The notes: a model not told the origin generated them from the letters alone. Shown: positions 46,380 to 56,217, counted from the first letter of the stretch. The stretch is DNA of 64,000 nucleotides from Kamptonema formosum PCC 10802 (GCF_000332335.1 NZ_KB235948.1:3223769-3287768); one strand, 5' to 3'. Program-made: numbers and translations.

Positions 46380-47981
46380 CTAATTACGGGAAATATACCA
46401 GGTTAGGAACCCACCGGCGACCGCCAGTCCCGCCAAGCCCAGAAATACCACCTTCAAACCGAAGAAAGCTTCCGCCACACCGGCTAGAGCCAGAGGCAAA
46501 CTCAGGGCGATATTTGTCGCATTGTTCTGCAGTCCGAACACCTTCCCCCGCATTTCTTCAGGCGTTTCTGCCTGAATCGCCGTTTGCACCGGCACGCCGG
46601 CGACTGCGGCGAAAGCGCCCAGCAGGGCGATCAGCAGCAGTTCTGGCCACAGCTGCTGGGAAAACACGGACATGCCGGCGAGAGACGCTGCCATGCCGGC
46701 AGAGCCCGCCATACTCAGCTGGAAGTGAGACAGCCGCAAGTCAAGATGACCGATAACAGCTGCCCCCAAGCCCAGACCCGCGCCCCCAGCAGCGAGCAAA
46801 AAGCCGAACTGGGAGGCTTTCATCCCGGGCATTAACTCCGCCAAGCGCACCGCCAGAACTGCCAGAGCGGCAAAAATGGAGAACAGAATCACCAGCTGAA
46901 TCATAGCGGCGCGGATGTGAGGCTGCTGTTTCAGGTAGCGCAGCCCGTCGCGGATATCTTCCAGGACGTGGGGGGATTCTCTCTCAGCGGGGTTAATTTT
47001 CTCACCCGTTCTCAGCAGCAGCAGCAGCAGTCCCGCCAGGACGTAGCTCCCGCCCACCACCAGTTCCTTGCCGGTGTCAGCAAAGCCAATCAGGCGGTCT
47101 GCCAGAGCCAGGAGCGGCTCCCCGACGGCGAAGCCAACGATCAGCGACCCCATCATGGTTGTGGTGTAGAGGGCGTTGGCTGACAGCAGGTGAGGCCGCT
47201 CCACAATCAGCGGAATTGCCGCCTGTTCTGCCGGTGCGAAAAACTGGGTCAGCGTCGAAACCAGGAACGTAACTGCCAGCATCAGGCAGAAGCCCAGGGG
47301 CAATCCCGCCAGCTCTTTCCCGGAGGAGAGCCAGAGCAGCGCCGGCAGGGCCAAAACCAGCCCGCCTCGCAGCAGGTTTGTCACCACCAGCACGGCTTTT
47401 TTTGGCCACCGGTCGGCGAACGCGCCGGCAAGGGAGCCCAGCAGCACGGCGGGAATGGTGAAGGCTATCATAATGGCCGACACCCAGCTGCTGATGGTTT
47501 GCTCGCCGCTGTGAAATCGACTGGCGATCAGGGCAATCATCAGCACCAGATAAACCTTGTCCGCCAGCTGGGAAAACACCTGCCCCCCCCACAGCGCCAA
47601 GAAGTTGCGGTTTTTCAGCACCGGCACGAAACCCTTTTCCGGTGCCGGCGGTTCTGGGGGGGGAGGGGGGAGGGGTGAGGGAGACTCCGGGAATAGCCCA
47701 GAGTTAGCTCCGTTGCTTGCCGGCGGCTCGGCTTCCCGCTCGCTCGCTGCCGGCTCAGCACTTTTTGGCAGTGCTGTCTCGGATTTTGGAGTGTTGCGGG
47801 TGACAGGCGGACCCGAAGCCGTCTGGCGATCGGGGATTTGTGTGCCGCTGGCACAAAAATTCCCTGACTGTCTCGCCGTGGGAGACACATTGCCCGAATG
47901 GCTGGCCTGAGGGGCAGGCTTGCGGTTGTGCTGCTGGGGTGAGCCAGCTGTTTTGAGCTCAGAATCAGACAGTCGCATCAT
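46380..47981 (-). CDS. MFS transporter with long Pro-rich N-terminus
   Basis: About 533 residues from ATG ATG at 47981/47978, overlapping the end of recO by 17 bases. The first 110 residues are Pro/Ser/Ala-rich and probably disordered. Then come 10-12 helices beginning [20 protein letters not shown], with the MFS loop [39 protein letters not shown] is typical of the NTP/efflux-like MFS group seen in cyanobacteria. Substrate unknown. The overlap with recO makes an operon recO-MFS likely, an arrangement I have seen in other cyanobacteria, though I know of no functional reason for it. Confidence 0.85.
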   Translation of the reverse strand: MMRLSDSELKTAGSPQQHNRKPAPQASHSGNVSPTARQSGNFCASGTQIPDRQTASGPPVTRNTPKSETALPKSAEPAASEREAEPPASNGANSGLFPESPSPLPPPPPEPPAPEKGFVPVLKNRNFLALWGGQVFSQLADKVYLVLMIALIASRFHSGEQTISSWVSAIMIAFTIPAVLLGSLAGAFADRWPKKAVLVVTNLLRGGLVLALPALLWLSSGKELAGLPLGFCLMLAVTFLVSTLTQFFAPAEQAAIPLIVERPHLLSANALYTTTMMGSLIVGFAVGEPLLALADRLIGFADTGKELVVGGSYVLAGLLLLLLRTGEKINPAERESPHVLEDIRDGLRYLKQQPHIRAAMIQLVILFSIFAALAVLAVRLAELMPGMKASQFGFLLAAGGAGLGLGAAVIGHLDLRLSHFQLSMAGSAGMAASLAGMSVFSQQLWPELLLIALLGAFAAVAGVPVQTAIQAETPEEMRGKVFGLQNNATNIALSLPLALAGVAEAFFGLKVVFLGLAGLAVAGGFLTWYISRN

Positions 47982-48900
47982 AGCTGGCGGGGAACTCGGC
48001 GAGGGATGCAAAATAGTTATCCATTAGGGCAGCAGAGCGTATCGACCGGTCGAAGTGATACTGAGCATATTGACGCAAAATGCGCTCAACGGAAACCCAT
48101 GCCGTCTCTGCGGTGCCGGCTGGGTGTGGCGCTGTGGCGGCATCTGGCCAAGAAAGCTGGGACTCAGCCAGCTGCTGCAGCAGGGCCAGCTCCAGCGCCT
48201 TAAGCTGGGCGTCCAGCTTGACTGGCGTTCCGGAGCTGACCGAAACCCGGTGGCTGCTGGGCTGGGTTTTTGCCGGCTCGGGGTGCCGGGGTGCCGGCGC
48301 TCCGGGGGGCGCGATTTCCGAGACGCTCACGGTTCCGCCCAAGGAGAGGCTGAACCCGGCGCGCCAGTTGGGATGGCTGAAATCTGGGGTGAGCCGGCGC
48401 TTCGACAGGCAGCAGGTTTGAACTTGCGGGGCAATTCCCGCCAGGGCTAGCATGTGAAACACGCCGTGGGCTAGCAGGGCGACGACCGGCAGGGTCTTTT
48501 GGCCAGCCGCCTGCAGCTCGGGGCGCTCCAGGCGGCTCAAATGCTCGCACAGCAGGGAAAATAGCTCCTCTTGCGGCTGGTCGCTCATCGCTTGACAGAG
48601 CACCAGTTCCGCTAAATACTGTCCCGCTGCCAGTTTTTCTAGAGAGCGGCTCAAACCGGGGTAGGTTTTTACCGTCACCGCTTGGGTGATTTTGTCGAGG
48701 GAGCGCCCTTTGGCAACCAGCAGCTCGTTGACAACAAACAAGCCACTGCGCCCGCTCAAGCTGGAGTTTTGCTTGCGCGCGCCGGGAGCCACCGCCCGAA
48801 TTAAGCCACACTCCCGCGTCAGCACCGTCAGCAGCCGGTCTGACTCGCCCATCGGCACTCCTTTGAGGTTAATTCCAGTGGCTTTGTAGGTTCGACTCAT
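47965..48900 (-). CDS. recO: DNA repair protein RecO
   Basis: 311 residues, slightly longer than usual. The N-terminal OB fold is plain: [39 protein letters not shown]. The helical middle has [20 protein letters not shown] and a zinc-site-like region with Cys ([10 protein letters not shown]) that has drifted from CxxC spacing. An insertion rich in Pro and Ser at about 205-235 explains the extra length. RecO helps RecR load RecA on SSB-coated DNA at gaps. It is followed, with overlap, by the MFS gene, and deoC lies 178 bases upstream on the same strand. Confidence 0.93.
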   Translation of the reverse strand: MSRTYKATGINLKGVPMGESDRLLTVLTRECGLIRAVAPGARKQNSSLSGRSGLFVVNELLVAKGRSLDKITQAVTVKTYPGLSRSLEKLAAGQYLAELVLCQAMSDQPQEELFSLLCEHLSRLERPELQAAGQKTLPVVALLAHGVFHMLALAGIAPQVQTCCLSKRRLTPDFSHPNWRAGFSLSLGGTVSVSEIAPPGAPAPRHPEPAKTQPSSHRVSVSSGTPVKLDAQLKALELALLQQLAESQLSWPDAATAPHPAGTAETAWVSVERILRQYAQYHFDRSIRSAALMDNYFASLAEFPASYDATV

Positions 48901-49078
48901 TGTATTGTTAAATGGCCTTTGGTCAGAACGTTATGGCCTGAGGGCTCTTGCCGGCACCATCCCACTCCAGTAAAAATCTTCTCACGGGGCAAGAGGTGAG
49001 GGGGGGGAGCGGGAGAGAGAAAAAACCGCACCTGCCAGCCACTCCGCATTTTTACTCCGCCGGCACCCGAGGGCGATG

Positions 49079-49771
49079 CTACCTTTCAGCAGCGGCACCG
49101 GCGCTCTCGCGCTGGCGGAGCAAACCCACACTGCGAGAGGTGCCCAGCCGCGTCGCGCCCGCGATAATGAGCTCTAGGGCTTGCTCGTGGGTGCGGATTC
49201 CCCCGGATGCTTTGATGCCAATTTGCCCTTTGGTGATTTCTTTGAGCAGGCGCACGTCTTCTACTGTGGCTCCGCCGTGCCAGCCGGTGCTGGTTTTCAG
49301 GAAGGCGACACCGGCATCGGCGCAAATCTCTGCGGCGAGGCGCTTCTCGGGCTCCGTGAGCAGGGCCATTTCTAAGATGGCCTTCACCGGTTTGCCGGTT
49401 TCCTGGCAAATTTCCGCTATTTCCCGGTGGGCTTCCCTGGTTTTGCCGGCCTTTAGGAAGCCCAAATTGAGAGCCACATCCAGTTCTGCGGCCCCATTTT
49501 CTACCGCCTCTTGCGCTTCGTACAGTTTTGTCCCTGCTGTGGTCGCGCCGGTGGGAAAGCCTATCACCGTACAGACTTTGGGCTTCTTGCCGTGGAGCAA
49601 ATTCGCCGCCACACGCACATAAGCGGGATACACGCAAACCGCCGCGAAATGAAACCGGTCAGCCTCTTCGCACCACTTCTCCACCATCGCGGCAGTGGCT
49701 GCTGGGTTGAGCAAGGCGTGATCGATAAAGGGCGCGATGTCAATTTCTGGCCCGGCAACGGGTGAAGCCAT
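49079..49771 (-). CDS. deoC: Deoxyribose-phosphate aldolase
   Basis: 230 residues from ATG 49771 ([20 protein letters not shown]); the open frame to 49822 would add 17 unlikely residues. Class I aldolase of the TIM-barrel fold: [42 protein letters not shown], the Schiff-base lysine in [11 protein letters not shown], and [11 protein letters not shown]. It splits deoxyribose-5-phosphate into glyceraldehyde-3-phosphate and acetaldehyde in nucleoside recycling. recO follows on the same strand, a neighbourhood seen in other cyanobacteria. Confidence 0.96.
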   Translation of the reverse strand: MASPVAGPEIDIAPFIDHALLNPAATAAMVEKWCEEADRFHFAAVCVYPAYVRVAANLLHGKKPKVCTVIGFPTGATTAGTKLYEAQEAVENGAAELDVALNLGFLKAGKTREAHREIAEICQETGKPVKAILEMALLTEPEKRLAAEICADAGVAFLKTSTGWHGGATVEDVRLLKEITKGQIGIKASGGIRTHEQALELIIAGATRLGTSRSVGLLRQRESAGAAAER

Positions 49772-49853
49772 TGCTGTTTCTCCCTGGTATCTATTGTTAA
49801 GTTTTATCATAAAGTTAAACAATTTTAAAGCAATCCGCCCAACCTGTTTAAGG

Positions 49854-50040
49854 TATAATACTTACAAACCGTGAGTCTGGCCCGGTCCGCACAGCCCGCG
49901 CTCCGCGATTCCCCGGTGCGCGCTGCCACCGGCAGCCGGTCGGCCTTGGGGCCCGGTGGCACTGCGGCGAAAAGCTCGGTCGGGCAGTTTCCGTAAAAGC
50001 CCTGTGCGGCGCACAAAAGGGAAGCAGTTCATTCCGCAAT
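49854..50040 (+). ncRNA. Candidate structured RNA or long leader
   Basis: TATAAT at 49854-49859 is followed by about 180 G/C-rich bases with no good reading frame. Stems are visible: TGCCACCGG at 49924-49932 pairs with CCGGTGGCA at 49953-49961 around a loop that itself can fold (GCCGGTCGGCC), and TGTGC/GCACA flank a short loop at 50003-50015. The -35 is weak. It may be an independent small RNA or the 5' leader of the small membrane protein at 50222. I cannot match it to tmRNA, RNase P or SRP RNA. Confidence 0.35.
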
Positions 50041-50221
50041 TCTACAGAAGAGAGAAAAGGTTTTTTTCGCAACAATTAAGTCAGGGTGGTGTGCGGTCGG
50101 GGAAAGATTGCAGGCTGCGTGGGACAGTCTCTTCGTGCTCTCCCTCTGCGCCCTTGACGTTCGTGCGATTCTTTCAAACCTTTCTTGCAGATGCGCGCTC
50201 CGCCTCGATTTGGAAAAAATA

Positions 50222-50476
50222 ATGAGGGCGCAAATTTTTATGGCTTTTACAGGTGCGGTTTACTTGCTGTTCGCTGGCTATTTTTTCAAGGGCTGGTTTG
50301 AACTGTACAAGCGAGATACTAAGATGTCAGCAGAGGAGAAGCAGCTGTCCAAAGTGATTTTGGTAATCGCTACTGTTCTTTGGCCGGTCACTGTCCCTCT
50401 CTCTTACATCGAGAAACGCTCGAAAGCCAAAAAGTCCGCGCAGCCGCACACCAAAAAAGTGCCGTATGGCGGGTAA
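50222..50476 (+). CDS. Small cyanobacterial membrane protein
   Basis: 84 residues from ATG 50222 (MRAQIFMAFTGAVYLLFAGY). Two hydrophobic helices, about residues 3-20 and 45-64 (VILVIATVLWPVTVPLSYIE), separated by a charged loop (YKRDTKMSAEEKQL) and followed by a Lys-rich tail. Small two-helix proteins of this pattern are common in cyanobacteria and often unannotated; function unknown. The open frame continues upstream to 50108, but those residues are Cys/Leu-rich and unlike the family. It ends 143 bases before the convergent CobW gene, with a palindrome between. Confidence 0.7.
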   Translation: MRAQIFMAFTGAVYLLFAGYFFKGWFELYKRDTKMSAEEKQLSKVILVIATVLWPVTVPLSYIEKRSKAKKSAQPHTKKVPYGG

Positions 50477-50561
50477 AATTCCCCGAACAGTAAGGTGCGC
50501 TCCGCTTGGGGGAACCGGCACCCCCTAATATTGAGGTTTTCAGCTGTATGAACTTTGCATA

Positions 50562-50594
50562 AGAAACCCGGTTTCTTAAAGAAACCGGGTTTCT
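50562..50594. repeat. AGAAACCCGGTTTCT double palindrome between convergent genes
   Basis: AAGAAACCCGGTTTCTT joined to AAGAAACCGGGTTTCT. Its position between two convergent genes fits a bidirectional transcription stop. Confidence 0.75.
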
Positions 50595-50619
50595 CACTTA
50601 AAACCGCGCTTAGAGAAAT

Positions 50620-51660
50620 TTAAACAGCAGAAAAGACAGCCTGAATTTGAGATTGGTCGAGGGCGCGCCCAATAAACACCAAGCGAGTCTCGCGGGGTTC
50701 AGAGGGCTGCCACAGCCGGTCGTAGAAATAGTCGAAACGCCCGCCCACTCCTTGCAAAACCATGCGCATCGGCTTGTTGGGAACGTCCACAAAACCTTTA
50801 ATCCGGTAAATCTCCTGCTTACCGATCAGATCCTGCAGCTGCTCAATCAGCGCTTGCGGCTGAAACGCTTGTTTGAGGGCGAAGTGAACGGAGTTAATTT
50901 CGTCGTCATGCTCGTGTTCTTCCTCAGTGTCGTGATGGCTGGGCCGGCTGTCTAAGTTGTCCTCGACTGCTGCGTTGAATCCCAGCAGGACCTCGGGACT
51001 GATTTCGCCATTCTCACAGGGGACAATTTTAACACCGGCTCGCAGCTGCTGCTGCAGCCACTCCCTCACTTGGTTTCGGGTGGGGGAGCCCACCAAATCC
51101 GCCTTCGTCAGCAGCACCAAATCGGCACAGGCGAGCTGGTCTTCAAACAGTTCCTCAATGGGGGTTTCGTGCTCTAAACTGGGGTCGGCTTGTCGCTGGG
51201 CTTGCAGGGCGTCGGGGTTGCTGGCAAAGGTGCCGGCGGCTACTGCCTCACAGTCTACCACAGTGACGACGCCATCGACGGTTGCGCCGGTGCGAATTTC
51301 TGGCCAGCGGAAGGCTTGCACTAAGGGTTTTGGCAGTGCGAGTCCGGAGGTTTCGATGAGCATGCAATCAATCTGCTCTCGCCGCTTGAGAAGCTGCTGC
51401 ATGGTGGGGAGAAATTCTTCCTGAACGGTGCAGCACAGGCAGCCATTGGTGAGTTCGACGATGTTGCTGCCGGTGTCTCCTTCTCCGTCGCAGACTTGGC
51501 AGGAGCGCAGCAGATCGCCATCGATGCCGACTTCGCCGAATTCGTTGACGAGAACGGCGATTTTTCGGCCTTGATTGTTTTGCAGGAGGTGGCGGATCAG
51601 GGTGGTTTTGCCGGCTCCGAGAAAGCCGGTGATTACGGTAACGGGAATTTTTGCACTCAT
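50620..51660 (-). CDS. cobW: CobW-family GTPase/metallochaperone
   Basis: 346 residues. GFLGAGKTTLIRHLL is the Walker A loop, NEFGEVGIDGDLL and VELTNGCLCCTVQEEF give the metal-binding CxCC motif of COG0523 GTPases, and LLTKADLVG is the guanine-specificity box. The His/Asp/Glu-rich insert near residue 245 (SHHDTEEEHEHDD) is a metal-buffering stretch. The C-terminal CobW_C domain follows. Members insert or deliver a metal ion, here most likely cobalt for B12 synthesis, because the gene lies in an operon with a DUF1636 protein behind a cobalamin riboswitch. A Zn or Fe role cannot be excluded. Confidence 0.93.
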   Translation of the reverse strand: MSAKIPVTVITGFLGAGKTTLIRHLLQNNQGRKIAVLVNEFGEVGIDGDLLRSCQVCDGEGDTGSNIVELTNGCLCCTVQEEFLPTMQQLLKRREQIDCMLIETSGLALPKPLVQAFRWPEIRTGATVDGVVTVVDCEAVAAGTFASNPDALQAQRQADPSLEHETPIEELFEDQLACADLVLLTKADLVGSPTRNQVREWLQQQLRAGVKIVPCENGEISPEVLLGFNAAVEDNLDSRPSHHDTEEEHEHDDEINSVHFALKQAFQPQALIEQLQDLIGKQEIYRIKGFVDVPNKPMRMVLQGVGGRFDYFYDRLWQPSEPRETRLVFIGRALDQSQIQAVFSAV

Positions 51661-51744
51661 GGGAGAAAAGAATTAATGAACCGGTCAGGTAGGGTTTGTC
51701 TGTATATGGCGATTCTAAATGATTTGTGATATCTGTAAGGAGCC

Positions 51745-51777
51745 AGAAACCCGGTTTCTTTGAGAAACCGGGTTTCT
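51745..51777. repeat. AGAAACCCGGTTTCT double palindrome inside the cobalamin operon
   Basis: AGAAACCCGGTTTCT followed by AGAAACCGGGTTTCT, between the DUF1636 gene and cobW. It could reduce read-through into cobW or stabilise the upstream message. Confidence 0.7.
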
Positions 51778-51846
51778 GCCTTTTCACAACTCGAATAGAA
51801 CCGCTATAATATAGCTGGGATTTAGAGCCCTAGGGGATTTGGGGAA

Positions 51847-52254
51847 TCAGCTATTTGTGGGTTGGGATGGGGGGATTTTGGCTAGGATACCTTTTTTCAG
51901 GGGTTCTGGGCGTTCTGACCACGGGAGAAGCCCGTCCGGTTTGGCGAAATACTGACCGGCGCACTGGAGGACGGCAGTCGAGATTTCGGGTAAGGTTTCG
52001 GCAGTGGCGGGCAAGTCGCCAAACAGATAGGTGTATTTGCCGGGAGCGGCAAAGGAGACAGTGCAGGAGTGGCTGCAGGCGCTCATGCACTCGACCGGCT
52101 GAATGGGAAAATCATCTCGCAAGTGCCAGGTTTGGGCGAGGTGGGAGAGCCGGTCGAGCAGTTGCTCACCGCCGCTTGTGCCTTGCCGCTTTCCGTCCCG
52201 CCAAACCGAGGCGCAGGTGGTGCAAACAAATAAGGTGTGCTGTGGGTTCATCAA
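51847..52254 (-). CDS. DUF1636 metal-binding protein of the cobalamin operon
   Basis: 135 residues. Cysteines at the start (FVCTTCASVWRDGK) and in the middle (VECMSACSHSCTVSF) give the thioredoxin-like-ferredoxin arrangement typical of DUF1636 proteins, which accompany CobW genes in cyanobacteria and alphaproteobacteria. YTYLFGDLP and AETLPEISTAVLQC match the family body. Probably binds a metal or a 2Fe-2S cluster and helps cobalt handling; the exact role is unknown. It is the first gene after the cobalamin riboswitch, so B12 should repress it together with cobW. Confidence 0.85.
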   Translation of the reverse strand: MMNPQHTLFVCTTCASVWRDGKRQGTSGGEQLLDRLSHLAQTWHLRDDFPIQPVECMSACSHSCTVSFAAPGKYTYLFGDLPATAETLPEISTAVLQCAGQYFAKPDGLLPWSERPEPLKKGILAKIPPSQPTNS

Positions 52255-52539
52255 GGGGTATCCTCGCGCTATTAGGGTTCATTGCTAATAGCGAATTGCT
52301 AAGAGTTGGCTAAATAAATGTTGGATTGGCGTGAGGGGATGAGAGGGCAGAGCGAGTGTCCGCCACGGAAAGTTGCAGCTCTTTTGTGTGAGTTCCGTCT
52401 AACAGGAGGCTGATGAAACGGGAGAGCATCCTGTTTTTGCCGGCAGGATATTGCGGTGGGTGAGGCTGAGAGCGTGACGCAGCCTACAGCTGATTGGGGG
52501 AATTCTCAATAGAATCTGTACCTCGCAGATAGGTGGGAA

Positions 52540-52690
52540 AGGAACCTAAAAGTCGGCGGGCATTCTGACTCAGAGACGGGCCGTCTCATTACAGCTGCGG
52601 GACAGCGCCGGACTCGCACCGGACTTTCCCCCTTGCGTCTGGTGGCTGCTCCCCACCAGAACCGACTGAGCCTCACAATTTTAACTTCTA
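52540..52690 (-). promoter_or_regulatory. Cobalamin riboswitch
   Basis: On the minus strand the conserved elements of the B12 aptamer appear in order: GGTTCTGGTGGGGAGCAGCC, AAGGGGGAAAGTCCGGTGCG, AGTCCGGCGCTGTCCCGCAG, CTGTAATGAGACGG, and GAGTCAGAATGCCCGCC. This is the classic L5-L13-type core. It lies about 290 bases upstream of the DUF1636-cobW operon and should turn it down when adenosylcobalamin is abundant. Confidence 0.95.
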
Positions 52691-52747
52691 ACTCGGCTTT
52701 GCGGCAAGCCGAATTGAAAAAAAATCACAGGAGGCGCGGATGTTCAG

Positions 52748-53707
52748 CTACTCACCGGCGCTCGAATAATTGTGGCGCGAGAGAAATTTTCTGAGAAAGG
52801 GCAGGATAATATCGGCCAGGGCATCTGCGGATTCTTCATGGAGCGCCAAAGAACCGGGCAGCCAGCACTTCTGCACGGCGGTGAAACTGGCCAGCATTTC
52901 CATTTCCATGCGGGATTTGCGAGGGGTTTGCTGTCCGATGGCCACCAGCACGGGCACCGGCAGGGGCTGGAACAGTTCCAGGAACTCGCCGCGAGTCAGC
53001 ACGGGGTCCAACGAGCCGGTGACGAAAGCTGCGGAAGCAAATCGCGCCCCTCTTTTGGCAGTGGTGGCCCGTTTTTCTTTGATCAGGCTGCGGGTTATGT
53101 TATTGGGGTTGCCGTAAACGTGGCGGCGGTACATCAAGCGGAGGAAGGGGGGCAGGGTATTGAGGAAGTAGAGGATCTGGCCCACCACCGGCAAGCACAC
53201 GATCTGTTTGAGGATTCGGTAGAGCCACCGCTGTTCGCCCATTGCGGTGGGTAGCGGACCGCGCCAGGTTGGGGAGATCAGGACCGCCCACGACCACACC
53301 GGCGGCTTTTGCGCCGCCAGCTGCATGATGTAGCCGGCGGCGTGACCGGCTCCCATGACGACGACCGGTTCAGTAAAGTGGTCTGTGACGAAATCGGCTA
53401 AAAAGCGGCGGTACAGTGCCGGCTGGTAGCTGAAAGCGGGGCGCTCTGAGCTGCCAAACCCGGGCCAGTCCACGGCCACAACTTTAAACTCAGGTGCCAA
53501 GCGCTCTGCCAGCCCCCGCATTTCGGAGCGCGTGGAAACGGTGCTGAAGGCTGGAAGCATCAATATCGGCGTCCCCTCTCCGAGGGTTTCGTAAACCACC
53601 TTCACCTGGCGCTTTTTCCAAGTCCACAGATATTCTTGAACCGTACCGCCCATGCCGAGTGGGGCGGGGCTGGATTTTGCAGAAGTCGTTTCAACGGTCG
53701 AGGTCAT
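52748..53707 (-). CDS. Alpha/beta hydrolase-fold protein without a nucleophile serine
   Basis: 319 residues from ATG 53707 (MTSTVETTSAK). The fold is clear: LMLPAFSTVSTRSEMRGLAE and VVAVDWPGFGSSERPAF (oxyanion and strand 4 region), then VVVMGAGHAAGYIMQLAAQ where the nucleophile elbow should be. In a normal G-x-S-x-G elbow the centre is Ser; here it reads G-A-G-H-A, so the nucleophile is missing. The late His is kept (SLALHEESADAL). It may be a non-catalytic or altered-mechanism member. The divergent kinase gene at 54270 is separated by about 560 bases. Confidence 0.85.
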   Translation of the reverse strand: MTSTVETTSAKSSPAPLGMGGTVQEYLWTWKKRQVKVVYETLGEGTPILMLPAFSTVSTRSEMRGLAERLAPEFKVVAVDWPGFGSSERPAFSYQPALYRRFLADFVTDHFTEPVVVMGAGHAAGYIMQLAAQKPPVWSWAVLISPTWRGPLPTAMGEQRWLYRILKQIVCLPVVGQILYFLNTLPPFLRLMYRRHVYGNPNNITRSLIKEKRATTAKRGARFASAAFVTGSLDPVLTRGEFLELFQPLPVPVLVAIGQQTPRKSRMEMEMLASFTAVQKCWLPGSLALHEESADALADIILPFLRKFLSRHNYSSAGE

Positions 53708-54269
53708 ATTGAGAAGCGTTCCAATTTCTTTACACAATAACAGCGGTTTCAACAAAAGCGGGCTGTACCTGAGCGTGTTCCTGCGAGCGTGTTCCTGCAT
53801 CGCGCTCGCACTCCAAGCGCTTCCCACCCCGCAGTTTGTTTTCACCCCCCATCTCCCAGCACCGCGCAGGGGTTGGGCCGCACAGACAGAGAGTAAAGCA
53901 CAGATTAGTATCCGCGCCTGCCGCTCTCCAATCCGCTCCTCTTCCCCTCAAATAATTAATGCCATCTCACCGGCTGACAGTCAGCAGCTGCACCGACACA
54001 GTAAATCACATTGTCGCTCTCGCTGGAAGGGGGCTAATACCCCACAATCGATCGCCCTGGCACTTGCATTATGGCAGGTACTGTCTTACAATTAACATCC
54101 CTTTTCCAGATAGCCTCTAACCCGTGCGAGCAGCAGGTGACGCACCGCGCCGATTCTAAGATTGGCAGCAGTGGGCGTGAAACCGAGTTTACACGGAAAA
54201 TCCCGACTTGTTTAAACCATCTCCGTACAGTTACTATATCTATTAAAGCTTGGCAGGAAAGTCAAAAAG
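53708..54269. other. Intergenic between divergent hydrolase and kinase genes
   Basis: No gene supported. A short GAGCGTGTTCCTGC direct repeat lies at 53770-53800. It must hold two divergent promoters, which I cannot pin down. Confidence 0.4.
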
Positions 54270-55940
54270 ATGGTGCCCCGCACTTGCAGTAAAGGACATA
54301 ACAATCCAACCGGCCATCGCTTTTGCAGCCAGTGTGGGGAGAAGCTGCAAGCGGAATTTTCTTGCGCCCCCCCTGCGGCTCCGTCCGGTTCCCCGATCAT
54401 TCTGGAGTCTCGCTACCGCCTGGTGCGCCAAATCGGGCAGGGCGGCTTTGGGCGCACCTATCTGGCGGAAGATACGAACCGGTTTGGGGAACTGTGCGTT
54501 TTAAAGGAATTCGCGCCGCAAGTGCAACACCCCACCGCGTTGCGAAAAGCCCAAGAACTTTTTGACCGGGAAGCGTCTGTCCTCTACAAGCTACAGCACC
54601 CGCAGATTCCCCGCTTCCGAGAGCTGTGCCGGTGCGAGATGAGCGGATCTGAGCGCCTGTTTTTGGTGCAGGACTTTGTGGGGGGGCAAAGTTGCCGCGA
54701 GGTGCTCGATGCCGGTGTGCGGTTTGGGGAGGCGGAGATGCTGAAGCTGCTGCTGGACCTGCTGCCGGTGTTGGGCTACATCCACTCGCAAGGGGTGATT
54801 CACCGGGATATCTCCCCGGAGAACTTGATTTTGCGAAGTTCTGACCGGCTGCCGGTGCTGATAGACTTTGGCGGCGTCAAGGAAGTGGCGACATCTGCCG
54901 TGTCTCAGTTCGCCCAGCTGATTGCCCTCTCCACCCAGCTGGGAAAGCCTGGGTATGCGCCTGAGGAGCAGATACGTCTGGGGCGCGCTTACCCCTCCAG
55001 CGATCTGTACGCTTTGGCGGTGACGGCTGTCGTTTTGCTCACCGGCAAGGAGCCCCAAGAATTGTACGACAGTGTTAGGGCCGTTTGGCGCTGGCGGTCG
55101 GAAGTGCGTCTGAGCCCGATGCTGGAAGGGGTGCTCAATAAAATGCTGGCGCACAGCCCCAGCGATCGCTACCAGGATGCCGGTGAGGTGGTGCGAGCGC
55201 TGCAAGCTGTGCCGCCGGCTCTCCCGAGCAACCTGTCGCAGCTTAGGACCGTGGCGGTTGCGCCCCCACCGGCTGCCATTCTTACAGTGCCGGCAAACAT
55301 CCCTGCTGCCAAAAGCAACCCCAACCCGCCCCCAACCCGCATTTCTTTCTTTGCCATCCCTGCTTTTTGGCATCCCGTGCGCCCAGTGGCAGCCATTGCC
55401 ACCTGCCTAGTGTTCTTGGCTGCCATTAGCGCTCGGGTCGTTTCCAATTTTCCCGCAAATACCCCTGAGGCACCTGCTGCCTCCCTGAGTCTCCCAGAGG
55501 AGGCGAGCCTGAGAAAGATTGTGGATCGCCGGCAAGCTTTGAAAATTCCGGAACAGTTTTTTAATCGCGCCGTCAATGAACTGTTCTATGAGCAGAACCC
55601 AGTGCTTCGCGGGCGTCTCTTGACAAATTCATCCAAAGATGAATATTGGCGGCGCAAGTGGCGCGAGATTGCTGATAGCCTGCTGGCTAAGCTAGAGCGA
55701 GCCAATCTGAGTGAAAAAGCTCGCAGCCAGTTGGGGAGCTATACCCTACAAGACTTTGAAATAGCGAGCGGAAAAGTCAAGAAATCCACTTTCAGCCGGC
55801 AAGTTGACGCTCGGTTCTACAAGCTGTTTCCAGAACTGCGGGGGCGGACTCTCCACGCAGAAACATGGCAGCAAGTTTGGTATGCGATCGCCGCTGATCG
55901 ACTGGCTGAAACCGGCATTGAGCTGTCCCTGTATAAATAG
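54270..55940 (+). CDS. Ser/Thr protein kinase with zinc ribbon and extracytoplasmic C-terminal domain
   Basis: 556 residues. Zinc ribbon at residues 6-25 (CSKGHNNPTGHRFCSQCG). Hanks kinase domain at about 48-315: IGQGGFGRTYLAED, LCVLKEF, HRDISPENLIL, VLIDFGGVKEV and GYAPEEQ. Lys two after the catalytic Asp (HRDLK) is Ser here, a form frequent in cyanobacterial kinases. A Pro-rich linker leads to one transmembrane helix at about 375-395 (AAIATCLVFLAAISARVV). The last 150 residues form a helical domain (RAVNELFYEQNPVLRGR; ELRGRTLHAETWQQVWY) probably outside the cytoplasm, where it may sense something. Confidence 0.93.
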   Translation: MVPRTCSKGHNNPTGHRFCSQCGEKLQAEFSCAPPAAPSGSPIILESRYRLVRQIGQGGFGRTYLAEDTNRFGELCVLKEFAPQVQHPTALRKAQELFDREASVLYKLQHPQIPRFRELCRCEMSGSERLFLVQDFVGGQSCREVLDAGVRFGEAEMLKLLLDLLPVLGYIHSQGVIHRDISPENLILRSSDRLPVLIDFGGVKEVATSAVSQFAQLIALSTQLGKPGYAPEEQIRLGRAYPSSDLYALAVTAVVLLTGKEPQELYDSVRAVWRWRSEVRLSPMLEGVLNKMLAHSPSDRYQDAGEVVRALQAVPPALPSNLSQLRTVAVAPPPAAILTVPANIPAAKSNPNPPPTRISFFAIPAFWHPVRPVAAIATCLVFLAAISARVVSNFPANTPEAPAASLSLPEEASLRKIVDRRQALKIPEQFFNRAVNELFYEQNPVLRGRLLTNSSKDEYWRRKWREIADSLLAKLERANLSEKARSQLGSYTLQDFEIASGKVKKSTFSRQVDARFYKLFPELRGRTLHAETWQQVWYAIAADRLAETGIELSLYK

Positions 55941-55984
55941 GGTGCGTTCCGCCTTGGGGAATTTTATAGCAGCAGTCATATTGG

Positions 55985-56190
55985 TTAGGACATCAGAAAC
56001 TTTATGACTTAGGGAAAAAGGCGTAGGGCAGGCGTCTCGCCTGCCCTCTAGATCTAATGTCCTAACCTAAGTGCATACTGCTATAGCACTAGCCACTTAG
56101 GTTAGGACGTAGGACAGGCGTCTCACCTATCCCTGTACCTTAGGTGAGGACGTAGGACAGGCGTCTCGCCTGTCCCTATACTTACTGCCA
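55985..56190. repeat. GGACAGGCG-TCTCGCCTGTCC palindromic repeats, three copies
   Basis: GTTAGGACGTAGGACAGGCG followed by a CGCCTGTCC-type mirror occurs at about 56026-56060, 56106-56135 and 56141-56175, with a related AGGTTAGGACAT block at 55985. The family recurs at 58595 and 63844. Confidence 0.8.
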
Positions 56191-56217
56191 AGTGAGATGC
56201 CTTGTCCTAAACTGACT

